From positions 250,152-314,151 of the forward strand of contig VGVV01000002.1 in the NCBI GenBank assembly GCA_016873895.1: a stretch of 64,000 nucleotides of DNA. The letters run 5' to 3'. Below the pieces are notes generated by a model. It saw only the letters and a list, made by a program, of their open reading frames with translations, was not told where the DNA came from and did no database searches. A program made the position numbers and the translations under genes. Of this stretch, positions 49,952 through 58,577 are shown one piece after another (the stretch's first letter is position 1; every line of letters starts with the position of its first letter). The stretch is from Ignavibacteria bacterium. GTDB taxonomy: Bacteria > Bacteroidota > Ignavibacteria > Kapaibacteriales > Kapaibacteriaceae.

Positions 49952-50617
49952 ATGAGCACGTCAACTTCTATCAATGTTAGTGAGATGTTCTACTCCATTC
50001 AGGGAGAGGGAACTCGTGCTGGTATGCCATGCGTCTTTGTGCGACTTCAAGGTTGCAAGTTGCGCTGCACGTGGTGCGACACTCCATATGCTTTGGATCA
50101 TCGTGTAAAGGGGCTGGATGTTTCTGTTGAGGATGTTGTAGCCTATGCTCGAGAGAATAGATGCTCGTTTGTCGAGTTCACAGGAGGCGAGCCCCTTGAA
50201 CAGGTAAACGTGTTCCCAATGATACGGGAGCTCTGCGATCAAGGATTTCTGGTTGCTATTGAGACTGGTGGACATGTCTCTATCGCAGATGTCGATGATC
50301 GGGCTATCGCAATCATAGATGTTAAGTGTCCAGATTCAAAGATGTCGTCATTGAATTACCCAGAGAACATGAAGCTTCTACGCACGCATGACGAGGTGAA
50401 GTTCGTTATCGCCTCTCGCAATGATTACGAGTTTGCCCGGCAAATGATCATCGATCACGCTCTTGAGTCGCGGGTTGCTGCTGTTCTTATGTCTTGCGTA
50501 TTCAACACTGTAGAGTTTGTAGACCTTGTTACGTGGATTCTCGAGGACAAACTCAATGTGAGATTCCAACTGCAGATGCACAAGTTTGTTTGGTCACCGG
50601 AAACTCGAGGCGTCTGA
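49952..50617 (+). CDS. queE: 7-carboxy-7-deazaguanine synthase
   Basis: QueE is a radical-SAM enzyme in queuosine/preQ0 synthesis that converts 6-carboxytetrahydropterin to CDG. The radical-SAM cluster is CKLRCTWC (Cys 35, 39 and 42), and FSIQGEG-like YSIQGEGTRAG opens the protein, with the GGEP motif near 77. The 221 residues are typical. queC, queD and queF are not in the window. Its stop overlaps the next start by one base (TGATG). Confidence 0.93.
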   Translation: MSTSTSINVSEMFYSIQGEGTRAGMPCVFVRLQGCKLRCTWCDTPYALDHRVKGLDVSVEDVVAYARENRCSFVEFTGGEPLEQVNVFPMIRELCDQGFLVAIETGGHVSIADVDDRAIAIIDVKCPDSKMSSLNYPENMKLLRTHDEVKFVIASRNDYEFARQMIIDHALESRVAAVLMSCVFNTVEFVDLVTWILEDKLNVRFQLQMHKFVWSPETRGV

Positions 50618-51447
50618 TGATAGCTGCTACATTGGCACTCTGTGCATTGATCGGAGCCGACGAGGTACGCCAGGATGCTGGCCAGCAGTCACGCATGATC
50701 GAAATGTGGAAGACAAAACATTCTGAGTTTGCACCTTGCTATGACGCCAAAAGTAGACAGTGGTTTTTCAGCGTAGAGATAGATGGTGCAACGACGATGT
50801 ACCATGCGGTAGATACCGAGAGTTTGCCTACCCAAGTTTCTGTTCAAACAGCAAGCAACACGTATGGCCTTGGTTTTCTTACTGTGTCTGCTGGCGGGGA
50901 TGCTTATGCCGTTGCATATGCGATGGGGACGCGCCAATCACATGCAACGATTGTGAACGTAAGTATCAGCGAAAAGCAAATCATTGTAACAGAGAATGTC
51001 TTGCCGGCACTCGATGAAGTTTTTTCTACTTCGCCATCTATCAGCCCTGATGGCACTACAATGGTCTTTGTGAGTGATCGACCAGGTGGTCTCGGTGGCA
51101 CTGATTTGTGGTACATGGAAAAGCAACTCGACGGATCGTGGGGTGCGCCTCAGCATTGCGGCGAGGCATTGAATTCCCCACGTGATGAAATGACGCCCCA
51201 TTTTGTGTCAAGCGACACGTTGCTGCTAAGCTCTAATGGTTTCGGTGGTCAGGGAGGTATGGACGTTTTTCAATCGGTGTACAAAGATGGAAGATGGCAA
51301 GATCCAATCCCGGTTGATGCTGTAAATACATCCAATGATGAAACAGATGCAGTTATTGCTCCATCCGGTGAATGCGTTTTCGCGCGTAATAGTGTTGCAT
51401 CGCCATCTATGTTTCACCTGTACCGAATAGCGCTCACAGACCAGTAA
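50617..51447 (+). CDS. PD40 beta-propeller protein
   Basis: The ATG at 50617 gives 276 residues. A weak hydrophobic start (MIAATLALCALIGA) could be a signal peptide. Two TolB/PD40-like segments are clear: SPSISPDGTTMVFVSDRPGG followed by GGTDLWYME (about 143-173), and LLSSNGFGGQGGMDVFQS (about 207-224). Such blades occur in PorE and other T9SS-associated OmpA-family proteins, but no OmpA domain is present here. Ends at a bidirectional terminator. Confidence 0.8.
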   Translation: MIAATLALCALIGADEVRQDAGQQSRMIEMWKTKHSEFAPCYDAKSRQWFFSVEIDGATTMYHAVDTESLPTQVSVQTASNTYGLGFLTVSAGGDAYAVAYAMGTRQSHATIVNVSISEKQIIVTENVLPALDEVFSTSPSISPDGTTMVFVSDRPGGLGGTDLWYMEKQLDGSWGAPQHCGEALNSPRDEMTPHFVSSDTLLLSSNGFGGQGGMDVFQSVYKDGRWQDPIPVDAVNTSNDETDAVIAPSGECVFARNSVASPSMFHLYRIALTDQ

Positions 51448-51475
51448 CCTCGGTCGTATCACTAGTACAACGAAA

Positions 51476-51508
51476 AATGGGCACCCTGCTCAAGGCAGGG
51501 TGCCCATT
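51476..51508. terminator. Bidirectional terminator between convergent genes
   Basis: 51476-51490 pairs with 51494-51508 (15 bp, the last a G-T wobble, loop CAA). A T run lies to the right (AATTTTTC) and an A run to the left (AAAAA), so it can serve both the PD40 gene on plus and the lipoprotein gene on minus. Confidence 0.88.
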
Positions 51509-51526
51509 GTAATTTTTCAATCCTAC

Positions 51527-52291
51527 TTACTTGATCACATACTTCGTTGTGACTTCACGAAAGCCTGGCACTGCTTGAACGGGTGACCCCATGAGCTGGC
51601 CAAGAAGCCCGAGATTAAGTATCGTGGCTGGTTGTTCACGCTTGATAACGCCCACCTTATCGGCGATCCAATAGAGCACCTTTAGGTTGACGTCAACCGG
51701 AATGGACGTTGGTCCGAGCATCGCATAGAGGCGAGCATCTAAGTTGATCTGCACCTTCTTCGCTATAAGCGTTACGCCGTTGATTGTGACGCTTTCTGTA
51801 CCCTGAGACTGACCCGAGAAGTTCAGTTTAGCCGACAGCTTGTATTGTCCACCTGGTAGGTCAATCGGCGTTACCGTATCACTGAGTGCCGTCCATGAAG
51901 TAGCTTGGTCATAGATTTTTGCCCACTTCGAGCCAAGGTCTAGCGGGATGCCGCCAATATCATACGATAGTGGGATCGACGTAAACAGGTTGCTACCTTC
52001 TTGGTAGTAATATGTCGTGTCTTGTACCGCTCCACCCACGTGCATGAAGAATGGTGTAGATGATTTGCCGTTGAAGGTTGTTACTGCTCCAGTTACCGTG
52101 CTGTCAGATGGTGCAGGTGTCTCTGTAACCTTCTGTGTTGCCGTATCGATAGCAAGTTCTGTGTTCTGATGAATCATATAGCTGCCTGCTGAGGCAACGT
52201 AGGATTCAGCCGTGGGCTCGGGCGTGGCCGGATCTGAGCATGCTGTTAATGCTAATGCAGACATCCCGATGAGGCTAAGTAAGCGCTTCAT
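51527..52291 (-). CDS. Predicted lipoprotein of unknown function
   Basis: The 254-residue product has a lipoprotein signal (MKRLLSLIGMSALALTAC, lipobox LTAC with lipidated Cys 18), then a Pro/Thr-rich linker. The mature domain is beta-rich, with repeated SxGxxY and DxTxT patterns, and no recognised family. It follows tRNA-Ser on the same strand, about 74 bases downstream, and shares the terminator with the PD40 gene. Confidence 0.78.
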   Translation of the reverse strand: MKRLLSLIGMSALALTACSDPATPEPTAESYVASAGSYMIHQNTELAIDTATQKVTETPAPSDSTVTGAVTTFNGKSSTPFFMHVGGAVQDTTYYYQEGSNLFTSIPLSYDIGGIPLDLGSKWAKIYDQATSWTALSDTVTPIDLPGGQYKLSAKLNFSGQSQGTESVTINGVTLIAKKVQINLDARLYAMLGPTSIPVDVNLKVLYWIADKVGVIKREQPATILNLGLLGQLMGSPVQAVPGFREVTTKYVIK

Positions 52292-52365
52292 GTCTTTTGC
52301 TCCTGCACGAACAGAGCGTCCGTGCTTTCAAGTGTGAAAGAAAGTGGTGATTAGCTCGGACGGAG

Positions 52366-52447
52366 CGGAGGGCGAGGGACTCGAACCCCCACAGGATCTC
52401 TCCCGGCTGTTTTCAAGACAGCTGCAATACCATTATGCGAGCCCTCC
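52366..52447 (-). tRNA. tRNA-Ser (anticodon TGA)
   Basis: On the minus strand the acceptor stem GGAGGGC pairs with GCCCTCC, with a G discriminator, as expected for serine. The anticodon stem GCTGT/ACAGC surrounds loop CTTGAAA (anticodon TGA). A long variable arm (CGGGA/TCCTG) and T-loop TTCGAGT are present. CCA is not encoded. It reads UCA and other UCN codons. Confidence 0.97.
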
Positions 52448-52468
52448 GTCGCGAGAGCGGACACGAAT

Positions 52469-53494
52469 TTACACAGTCCTCTGATATTTCCGAATATCGA
52501 TGTTAAGAAATTCAGCTATCGAGCCAGAGAAAACATCTTCCTTGACATCTTCAGGCAGATCTGTCATTTCTTCAATAAACTTTCCATGCGCAAGATCGCC
52601 AAGTGGAAATGGGTGGTCTGTTCCATAGGCTACTCTTTTTGATCCAACGACAGAAAGTAAAAACCTAAATGCATCGGCATCATGCGTTATCCCGTCTACC
52701 CAGAACTTACTGAGGTAGGTGCGTGGATCGTGAACATGATGCACATCGCATAGGTCTGGGCGGGCTTTATATCCGTGGGACATCCTTCCAATGGTGAATG
52801 GAAGCGAGCCCCCTGCATGTGAGAAAAGTACGCGAAGCTTTGGATAGCGATCGAAGACACCACCAAAGATCATTGATGTGGCTGCGAGCGTAGTCTCTGC
52901 TGGCATGCCAACGAGCCATTGTTGGAAGTAACGTGTTGTGCGTTCTGCTCCTAACATTTCCCAAGGATGAATAAAGATAGCCGCACCCAGCTCTTGGGCC
53001 GTTTCCCAAAAGGGATCCAGAGAGCGATCATCGAGGTTCATTCCATTGATGTTCGATCCAATCTGCACACCCGGCATCTTAAGGGTACCCATAACGCGTC
53101 TGAGTTCTTGACAGGCTAACTCGATATCCTGCATCGGCAGAGTTCCTAGACCAATAAACCGTGTGGGGTACGTTTCTACCACGCCGGCAAGGTGATCATT
53201 AAGAAATGTTGCCCAGTCCAGCGTATGCTCGGCTTTGGCCCAATACGAAAAGAGCACAGGTACGGTGCACAAGACCATAACGTCTACATTGTGCGCGTCC
53301 ATGTCTGCCAAGATTGCTTCGGGACTCCAGCAGTTTTCTTCGATCTCGCGGAAGAACACCCCATCGTCGCGCATCATACGAGCGCGCCCGGTTGCGTGAT
53401 GATCTAGCGTAATGAAGCCCCCATAGCCATACTTCTCTTTCAATGAAGGCCACGTTTCAGGCAGAATGTGAGCGTGGGAATCTATCTTCAACAT
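52469..53494 (-). CDS. 2-amino-3-carboxymuconate-6-semialdehyde decarboxylase
   Basis: ACMSD removes a carboxyl group from the ring-cleavage product of 3-hydroxyanthranilate, diverting it from quinolinate to degradation. I chose ATG at 53494 (341 residues), where the family begins MLKIDSHAHILPETW (zinc His 7 and 9). Later zinc ligands are FIHPW (about 175), FSHAGG (about 228) and GTDHPFPLG (about 291). The frame is open to 53569 but that extension overlaps HAAO. It lies directly downstream of the 3-hydroxyanthranilate dioxygenase gene. Confidence 0.92.
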   Translation of the reverse strand: MLKIDSHAHILPETWPSLKEKYGYGGFITLDHHATGRARMMRDDGVFFREIEENCWSPEAILADMDAHNVDVMVLCTVPVLFSYWAKAEHTLDWATFLNDHLAGVVETYPTRFIGLGTLPMQDIELACQELRRVMGTLKMPGVQIGSNINGMNLDDRSLDPFWETAQELGAAIFIHPWEMLGAERTTRYFQQWLVGMPAETTLAATSMIFGGVFDRYPKLRVLFSHAGGSLPFTIGRMSHGYKARPDLCDVHHVHDPRTYLSKFWVDGITHDADAFRFLLSVVGSKRVAYGTDHPFPLGDLAHGKFIEEMTDLPEDVKEDVFSGSIAEFLNIDIRKYQRTV

Positions 53495-53498
53495 GTGT

Positions 53499-54023
53499 TT
53501 AGTGCGCAGGGGTTGGTGGTTGCATAACTGCATGGCAAACACTGCATGATTGATGTTCCTGATTGCCATAGTAACGATCGAATACTTTCGGCAAATCTAT
53601 TACGATGTTCGTTAGGGGCATCTTCTCTTCGTAGAGCATGTGTCCGCAAGACTCGCAGAACCACATAAATCCATCGAGCTCAGACTCTTTGCGTTTGCGC
53701 TCTATGACAAGTCCGACCGTATGTGCCGGACGTTGAGGAGAATGGGGTGTGCGTGGGGGCAGCAAAAACATGTCGCCCTGGCGAATATGTATATCCCTTG
53801 CCACGCCCTCGTCGATGATCTTGACAGTGATATCACCCTCTATCTGATAGAAAAGCTCTTCACCTTCGTTGAAGTGGTAGTCCTTTCGTGAATTCGGTCC
53901 TCCAACCACCATCACGATAAAGTCCGCGTCCTGATAGATCGTAGCATTTCCAACTGGCGGTTTCAGCAAGTCGCGATGTTCTTCTATCCAACGATGAAGA
54001 TTCAATGGTGGAACAACAGCCAT
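53499..54023 (-). CDS. 3-hydroxyanthranilate 3,4-dioxygenase
   Basis: This cupin dioxygenase opens the ring of 3-hydroxyanthranilate to 2-amino-3-carboxymuconate semialdehyde, the substrate of the next enzyme. Active-site residues include [15 protein letters not shown] (about residues 51-65) and TPHSPQRP (about 92-99). The C-terminal rubredoxin-like metal site (CESC near 124, CSVC near 161) is kept, as in bacterial homologues. It is 174 residues and followed four bases later by ACMSD, and divergent from an SDR gene. Kynureninase and kynurenine monooxygenase are not in the window. Confidence 0.93.
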   Translation of the reverse strand: MAVVPPLNLHRWIEEHRDLLKPPVGNATIYQDADFIVMVVGGPNSRKDYHFNEGEELFYQIEGDITVKIIDEGVARDIHIRQGDMFLLPPRTPHSPQRPAHTVGLVIERKRKESELDGFMWFCESCGHMLYEEKMPLTNIVIDLPKVFDRYYGNQEHQSCSVCHAVMQPPTPAH

Positions 54024-54089
54024 TTTCGACCTCTCTAAGTAGTAGTTTCGTAGCCGGTGGACAAAGCTACAAATGGAAGGGTATACCGT

Positions 54090-54884
54090 ATGGATTTGAA
54101 TCTTTCTGGAAAACGAGCCCTAGTATGTGGCGCTTCTCGTGGCATTGGCCGAGCTTGTGCCGAGGAACTTGCTGCTAACGGTGCCTCCGTAACAGTGTTG
54201 GCCAGAAGCCAGGATCAGCTTGAGATTGTACGCGACAGGTTGCCGATTGTGCACCAAAACCAGAAACACTCGCTCTTGGCTGTTGATAGTACGGACGAAG
54301 TTGCGCTCATAACCGCAGTGCATAACTCTGTGGACAACGACGGGGCTATCCCCATCCTTGTCAACAATACTGCTGGTCCGGCCGCAGGTAAGCTGGTTGA
54401 CAGTACCGTTGATAGCCTACTGCAAGCTTTCACTGCGCATGTAGTTATGGCGCAAAGATTAATCAAGATTCTCACTCCGGGAATGGAGCAGGGGGCATAT
54501 GGGCGAGTTATTAATATCGTCTCGACATCCGTTAAGCAGCCAATAGAGGGCCTGGGGGTTAGTAACACCATCCGGGGCGCGATGGCAAGTTGGTCTAAGA
54601 CATTAGCCACCGAACTTGCTGCTCGAAGCATCACGGTGAATAATGTGCTGCCGGGCGCTACCGAAACTGAACGTCTGGAGGCTATTATCTCGAAGCAGGC
54701 CTCTGCAAAGCAGATTTCCGAGGAGCAGGCCCGGCTTGGTATGATGTCGGAGGTGCCTATGGGGCGCTTTGCCAAACCAGAGGAAATCGCCTATGCGGTG
54801 GCTTTCCTGGCCTCTCCAGCAGCGGCGTACATCACGGGTACCAGCATTCTGGTAGATGGTGGTCGCACAAAGACTCTCAGTTAG
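54090..54884 (+). CDS. Short-chain dehydrogenase/reductase
   Basis: The SDR fold is clear: [11 protein letters not shown] (about residues 13-23) binds the nicotinamide cofactor, [11 protein letters not shown] (about 91-101), and a C-terminal [11 protein letters not shown]. The usual YxxxK is altered: after [10 protein letters not shown] comes [17 protein letters not shown], with the catalytic Tyr position apparently replaced by Asn or Thr. The ATG at 54090 has AAGGG upstream; the frame extends to 54057. It is divergent from the 3-hydroxyanthranilate dioxygenase gene, so a link with aromatic degradation is plausible but unproven. Confidence 0.82.
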   Translation: MDLNLSGKRALVCGASRGIGRACAEELAANGASVTVLARSQDQLEIVRDRLPIVHQNQKHSLLAVDSTDEVALITAVHNSVDNDGAIPILVNNTAGPAAGKLVDSTVDSLLQAFTAHVVMAQRLIKILTPGMEQGAYGRVINIVSTSVKQPIEGLGVSNTIRGAMASWSKTLATELAARSITVNNVLPGATETERLEAIISKQASAKQISEEQARLGMMSEVPMGRFAKPEEIAYAVAFLASPAAAYITGTSILVDGGRTKTLS

Positions 54885-54897
54885 TATGAATTCGTTT

Positions 54898-55090
54898 CCA
54901 CATCATGTGGATAACACAGATAGGACCATTATAGATGTTTGCTGATTTCCACTTGCATTACGTTACCTAAACAAGTACTTTTGTTACAAGTGTAACTCCT
55001 TGATAATATGTATTACTAAGTCAGTTAACTCTGACAAAGAACAAGGATCTACCACTCGTTGTATTTATACTTTTACACATGTGTTGATAA
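54898..55090 (+). promoter_or_regulatory. Dyad-rich control region upstream of ftsQAZ
   Basis: The 230-base gap before ftsQ is AT-rich and holds several dyads: CCACATCATGTGG (54898-54910, overlapping a DnaA-box match TGTGGATAA at 54906-54914), GTTACAAGTGTAAC (54983-54996), GTCAGTTAACTCTGAC (55020-55035) and ACACATGTGT (55075-55084). TTGTTA (54981-54986) and TAATAT (55004-55009), 17 bases apart, make a fair sigma-70-like promoter, with the second dyad overlapping the -35. Whether a Bacteroidetes-type sigma uses it is unknown. Confidence 0.5.
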
Positions 55091-55114
55091 CGCGTGTGAC
55101 TGGCAAGAGGGTAC

Positions 55115-55903
55115 GTGGTACGTAAACGTCAAGATCCAAGGCATATGATTGTAGAGAACAGGCGCTCTTCAGGGCTTGTTATCTCGTTGCTTTGCGTAGT
55201 CTTTCTTGCTTTTATGGCTGCCCAGTGGCACGAACGTCAAAAGATCAGCAGCATTTCGGTAATGGGGGCTACAGGCCTAAGTCGTATATCTGTGCAACGT
55301 GCAGTTGATTCGTTAAAGTACAAGAGCATCAAGTCTACATCGCTGGCACACATACGAACATGTGTTGAAAAGCTGCCGTATGTGAGCAATGCGTACGTAT
55401 ACTTTTCTGGTGTTCGAGAGATCACTGTGCAAGTAGATGAGAGGTTGCCAGCTGCCCATCTGTTGTATGAAGATGGCACATTGCGCTACGTAGACAGATT
55501 AGGGATAGTGCTTCCGCATGCTAACGAGCGCACTGCTCATAACGTACCGATCCTGCGTTCGCATGATGGAAGCAGGTTGTCTTCTTCAGATGTGGCCAAG
55601 ATTGCAACGGTACTTGCCAATGCCTCGCGTATTTTGGACTCTCGATTGTATCAGTCGATTTCTGAAATCAGAGTTCACAAGATGCGATCAACTATTGCGA
55701 TGATTACCGACGAAACAACATGGGACTTGGGGTCGCTCAATCAAGAGCGAATCCAAACAGCACTTGCAGACATGAATGTGTTCTGGAAGGAAGCATCCCC
55801 GAGCATAAACATGGCAACAGTTAAAGAAGTTGATCTTCGGTGGCATCATCAAGTGATACTCCGCTACCATGGCCAAGCGAAACTCGCGGGGGGCTCTGTA
55901 TGA
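55115..55903 (+). CDS. ftsQ: Cell division protein FtsQ
   Basis: FtsQ is the bitopic scaffold that recruits FtsL and FtsB to the divisome. It has a short cytoplasmic part, one membrane segment (about residues 20-38: GLVISLLCVVFLAFMAA), then a POTRA-like domain (ISSISVMGATGLSRISV) and the FtsQ domain. The GTG at 55115 has AAGAGG just upstream; an ATG at 55145 is a possible alternative. The 262 residues are typical, but the sequence is divergent and identification rests also on position before ftsA. Confidence 0.85.
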   Translation: MVRKRQDPRHMIVENRRSSGLVISLLCVVFLAFMAAQWHERQKISSISVMGATGLSRISVQRAVDSLKYKSIKSTSLAHIRTCVEKLPYVSNAYVYFSGVREITVQVDERLPAAHLLYEDGTLRYVDRLGIVLPHANERTAHNVPILRSHDGSRLSSSDVAKIATVLANASRILDSRLYQSISEIRVHKMRSTIAMITDETTWDLGSLNQERIQTALADMNVFWKEASPSINMATVKEVDLRWHHQVILRYHGQAKLAGGSV

Positions 55904-57207
55904 GTATACAAGAGATTCACGTTGGGTTAGACATCGGCACAACCAAGGTATGTGTTGTTGTTACAGCGTTTGATCCAGTGCGAAAGACCGTCGAAGTTAT
56001 TGGCACTGGCGTGGCTGATTGTGATGGACTCAAGCGAGGAGTCGTCAGCAATATCAGTAAGACAGCCGAGGCTATCAAGGTTGCCATCGACAGGGCAGAG
56101 CAACAAAGCGGCTACAAGTTGGCCAGGGTTGTCATTGGCGTAAGTGGCGAACACATTACAACAACGCATACGCGAGGTATCGTCACTACCCGCACGTCCG
56201 AAATCTCGCAGGAGGATGTGCGGCGTCTGCACGACGAGCTTCATCAGGTGAATGTAACGGCCGATCGTAGGATCCTCCACGTGATTCCTCAAGACTACAT
56301 CATTGATGGTCAAGACGGAATCAGCGACCCATTAGGTATGAGTGGTCGCAGACTCGAGGCCAATGCAATTGTGATCACAGCTTCGTCGTCGGCGGTAGAG
56401 AATATCTACAAGTGTGCTGAACGCGCCGGACTTCACGTTGATGCCGTTGTACTGCAATCAATTGCGAGCGCAATGGCAGTGCTGGACGAGGCCGAGAAAG
56501 AAGTTGGTGTGGCCATAGCAGATATCGGCGGTGGTACAACCAACATGGCCATCTACAAGGACAACGTGTTGCGCTATGTGAGTGTTATCGGGATCGCCGG
56601 GCAACGCGTTACGGATGATATCGTTGCAGTCTTGGGAATACGCAATACCGACGCCGAATCGATAAAAGTTCAGTACGGCCATGCGATATCCGAGAGTATC
56701 CTGCGCGATGTTCACTTCCAAGTGCCAGGCATCGGCGGTAGAACGCCAACCGATCTTTCGAAGTCCATCCTGTGCCAGGTGATAGAACCTCGCATGGAAG
56801 AGATTTATGATTTCGTCTTGGCCCGCATTCATGAAAGCGGATTGTCGCATCAGTTGGCTGCGGGTATCGTTATAACTGGGGGCTGTGCTGATCTGTATGG
56901 TTCAGAGTTGCTAGCGCAGCGAACATTTCGACTCCCTGTGAATAAGGGCTTGCCAAGGGGCTTCGGTAGTGATGGCTTTGCGCGTGAAGTAACAACACCG
57001 GCTCATGCTACTGCCATTGGTCTTACGCTCTACAGTATCGATCACGAGCATGAGTTTGCAAAGACAACAGCACAACAGCAGAACATGAGTTCAACATCTG
57101 CCACTCACAATCCCCCTGAGTCGCAACCAGCTCAACCTGCTCAGCAGATTCATGTGGAAAAAAGAGGACTGCTAAATCGCGTTAAAGATTGGTTTGAGAA
57201 CTTCTAA
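55900..57207 (+). CDS. ftsA: Cell division protein FtsA
   Basis: FtsA is the actin-like protein that anchors FtsZ at the membrane. The start at 55900 overlaps the ftsQ stop as ATGA (435 residues). The opening IHVGLDIGTTKVCVVV (phosphate-1 loop), ADIGGGTTNMAIY (phosphate-2, about residues 207-219) and GIVITGGCADL (adenosine loop) are intact. The C-terminal KRGLLNRVKDWFENF forms the amphipathic membrane-targeting helix. ftsZ follows 44 bases later. Confidence 0.96.
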   Translation: MSIQEIHVGLDIGTTKVCVVVTAFDPVRKTVEVIGTGVADCDGLKRGVVSNISKTAEAIKVAIDRAEQQSGYKLARVVIGVSGEHITTTHTRGIVTTRTSEISQEDVRRLHDELHQVNVTADRRILHVIPQDYIIDGQDGISDPLGMSGRRLEANAIVITASSSAVENIYKCAERAGLHVDAVVLQSIASAMAVLDEAEKEVGVAIADIGGGTTNMAIYKDNVLRYVSVIGIAGQRVTDDIVAVLGIRNTDAESIKVQYGHAISESILRDVHFQVPGIGGRTPTDLSKSILCQVIEPRMEEIYDFVLARIHESGLSHQLAAGIVITGGCADLYGSELLAQRTFRLPVNKGLPRGFGSDGFAREVTTPAHATAIGLTLYSIDHEHEFAKTTAQQQNMSSTSATHNPPESQPAQPAQQIHVEKRGLLNRVKDWFENF

Positions 57208-57251
57208 TTCACGTAATTTGAACAAAACATGACTGTATTCCGGGGGGAATA

Positions 57252-58559
57252 ATGGCTATTGAATTGGATACATCTTCGTCGATGTCCGATGCACGTATAC
57301 GTGTAGTTGGCGTTGGCGGTGGCGGCGGTAATGCCGTCAAGACAATGATTTCTCGTGGCTTGGACGGTGTTGAGTTTGTAGCAGCAAACACCGATCGCCA
57401 GGCTCTCATGAACAATCCCGCTGGCATCAAGCTGCAGCTTGGCAAGGACGCCACGCGCGGACTCGGCGCAGGTGCGGACCCAACAAAGGGGCGGGCATCT
57501 GTAGAAGAGAGTATCGATGATGTACGTGATGTGCTATCCGGCAGCGACATGATCTTCGTAACTGCAGGCATGGGCGGTGGCACCGGTACTGGTGCGGCAC
57601 CTGTTATCGCACGTGTTGGAAAGGAGCTCGGGGCTCTTGTTGTTGGTATCGTTACAAAGCCATTCGCATACGAATCGAAGAGGCGTATGCAAGTGGCTGA
57701 AAATGGTATCAAGGAACTTCGCGAAAGCGTTGACGCTCTGATCGTAATACCCAATCAGCGAATCCTGAGTGTTGTAGACAAAAACGTAACCTTTGCCGAT
57801 GCATTGGCTATGGTAGACACTGTTCTCTACAATGCAACGAAGGGGATTGCAGACATCATCTCTGGTGTAGGCTACGTAAACGTCGACTTTGCAGATGTTC
57901 GCACAGTTATGAGCGGCATGGGCGATGCCTTGATGGGTATTGGTCTTGCAAGCGGAGAGCACCGCGCTATCGAGGCTGCACAGAATGCTCTGAACTCACC
58001 TATCCTTGAGGGAATGTCGATTTATGGCGCTCAAGGGTTGCTGGTGAACATCACTGGCGGACACAGCATGACGATGTTCGAGGTGAGCGAGGCCGTATCG
58101 GCCATTGAGAAGGCTGCTGGCGATGAAGTGAACTTGATTCACGGTGTTGTTGTAGACGAGCGTATGGAAGACGAAATCGCAATCACTGTTGTTGCAACCG
58201 GGTTCCGTCGTCAGGAAGAAAAGAAGATCCAGGTAACAGCAGCGCCAACAATTGAGATTGTTCGGTCGCAGCCAGAGCCTGAAGTTAGTGTTGATGCTTC
58301 TGCTTCTGCGTCATCTGCACTTCCACCTGCATCATCTTCAGACGTTGATATGAATGATCTCAATGTACCGGCCTACATCCGGCGTCAGCGCGATCAGGAG
58401 AAGAGTCAGGGCTTCCATGCAGGTACGCCGCACCAAGATCCACCTGCACCGCCGAGCGTCCCGTTGGGATCGGGAACAGAGCAGGCATCTATGGCAGCGC
58501 CGGTGAAGAAGGTTGCAGCGGGTAATCAGCCTGCATTCTTGAGAAAGATTATGGACTAA
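57252..58559 (+). CDS. ftsZ: Cell division protein FtsZ
   Basis: FtsZ is the tubulin-like GTPase of the division ring. GVGGGGGNAVKTM (about residues 19-31), the GMGGGTGTGAAPV G-box (about 107-119) and the NVDFADVRTVM T7 loop (about 212-222) are intact. After a Ser/Ala/Pro linker there are two candidate C-terminal interaction peptides: DLNVPAYIRRQRD (about 373-385) and the terminal QPAFLRKIMD. GGGGGG precedes the ATG. It ends at a hairpin that lies within the 3' end of the convergent MFS gene. Confidence 0.98.
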   Translation: MAIELDTSSSMSDARIRVVGVGGGGGNAVKTMISRGLDGVEFVAANTDRQALMNNPAGIKLQLGKDATRGLGAGADPTKGRASVEESIDDVRDVLSGSDMIFVTAGMGGGTGTGAAPVIARVGKELGALVVGIVTKPFAYESKRRMQVAENGIKELRESVDALIVIPNQRILSVVDKNVTFADALAMVDTVLYNATKGIADIISGVGYVNVDFADVRTVMSGMGDALMGIGLASGEHRAIEAAQNALNSPILEGMSIYGAQGLLVNITGGHSMTMFEVSEAVSAIEKAAGDEVNLIHGVVVDERMEDEIAITVVATGFRRQEEKKIQVTAAPTIEIVRSQPEPEVSVDASASASSALPPASSSDVDMNDLNVPAYIRRQRDQEKSQGFHAGTPHQDPPAPPSVPLGSGTEQASMAAPVKKVAAGNQPAFLRKIMD

Positions 58560-58577
58560 GTAGTAGTTCGAAAGCTG

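Noticed and set aside
52380..52447. Integration (att) site at tRNA-Ser
   Set aside because: No integrase, direct repeat or foreign-looking DNA is next to it.
54898..55114. Chromosomal origin (oriC) near ftsQ
   Set aside because: Only one perfect DnaA box and one near match, no DUE-like AT cluster and no dnaA/dnaN neighbour; a promoter region is more likely.
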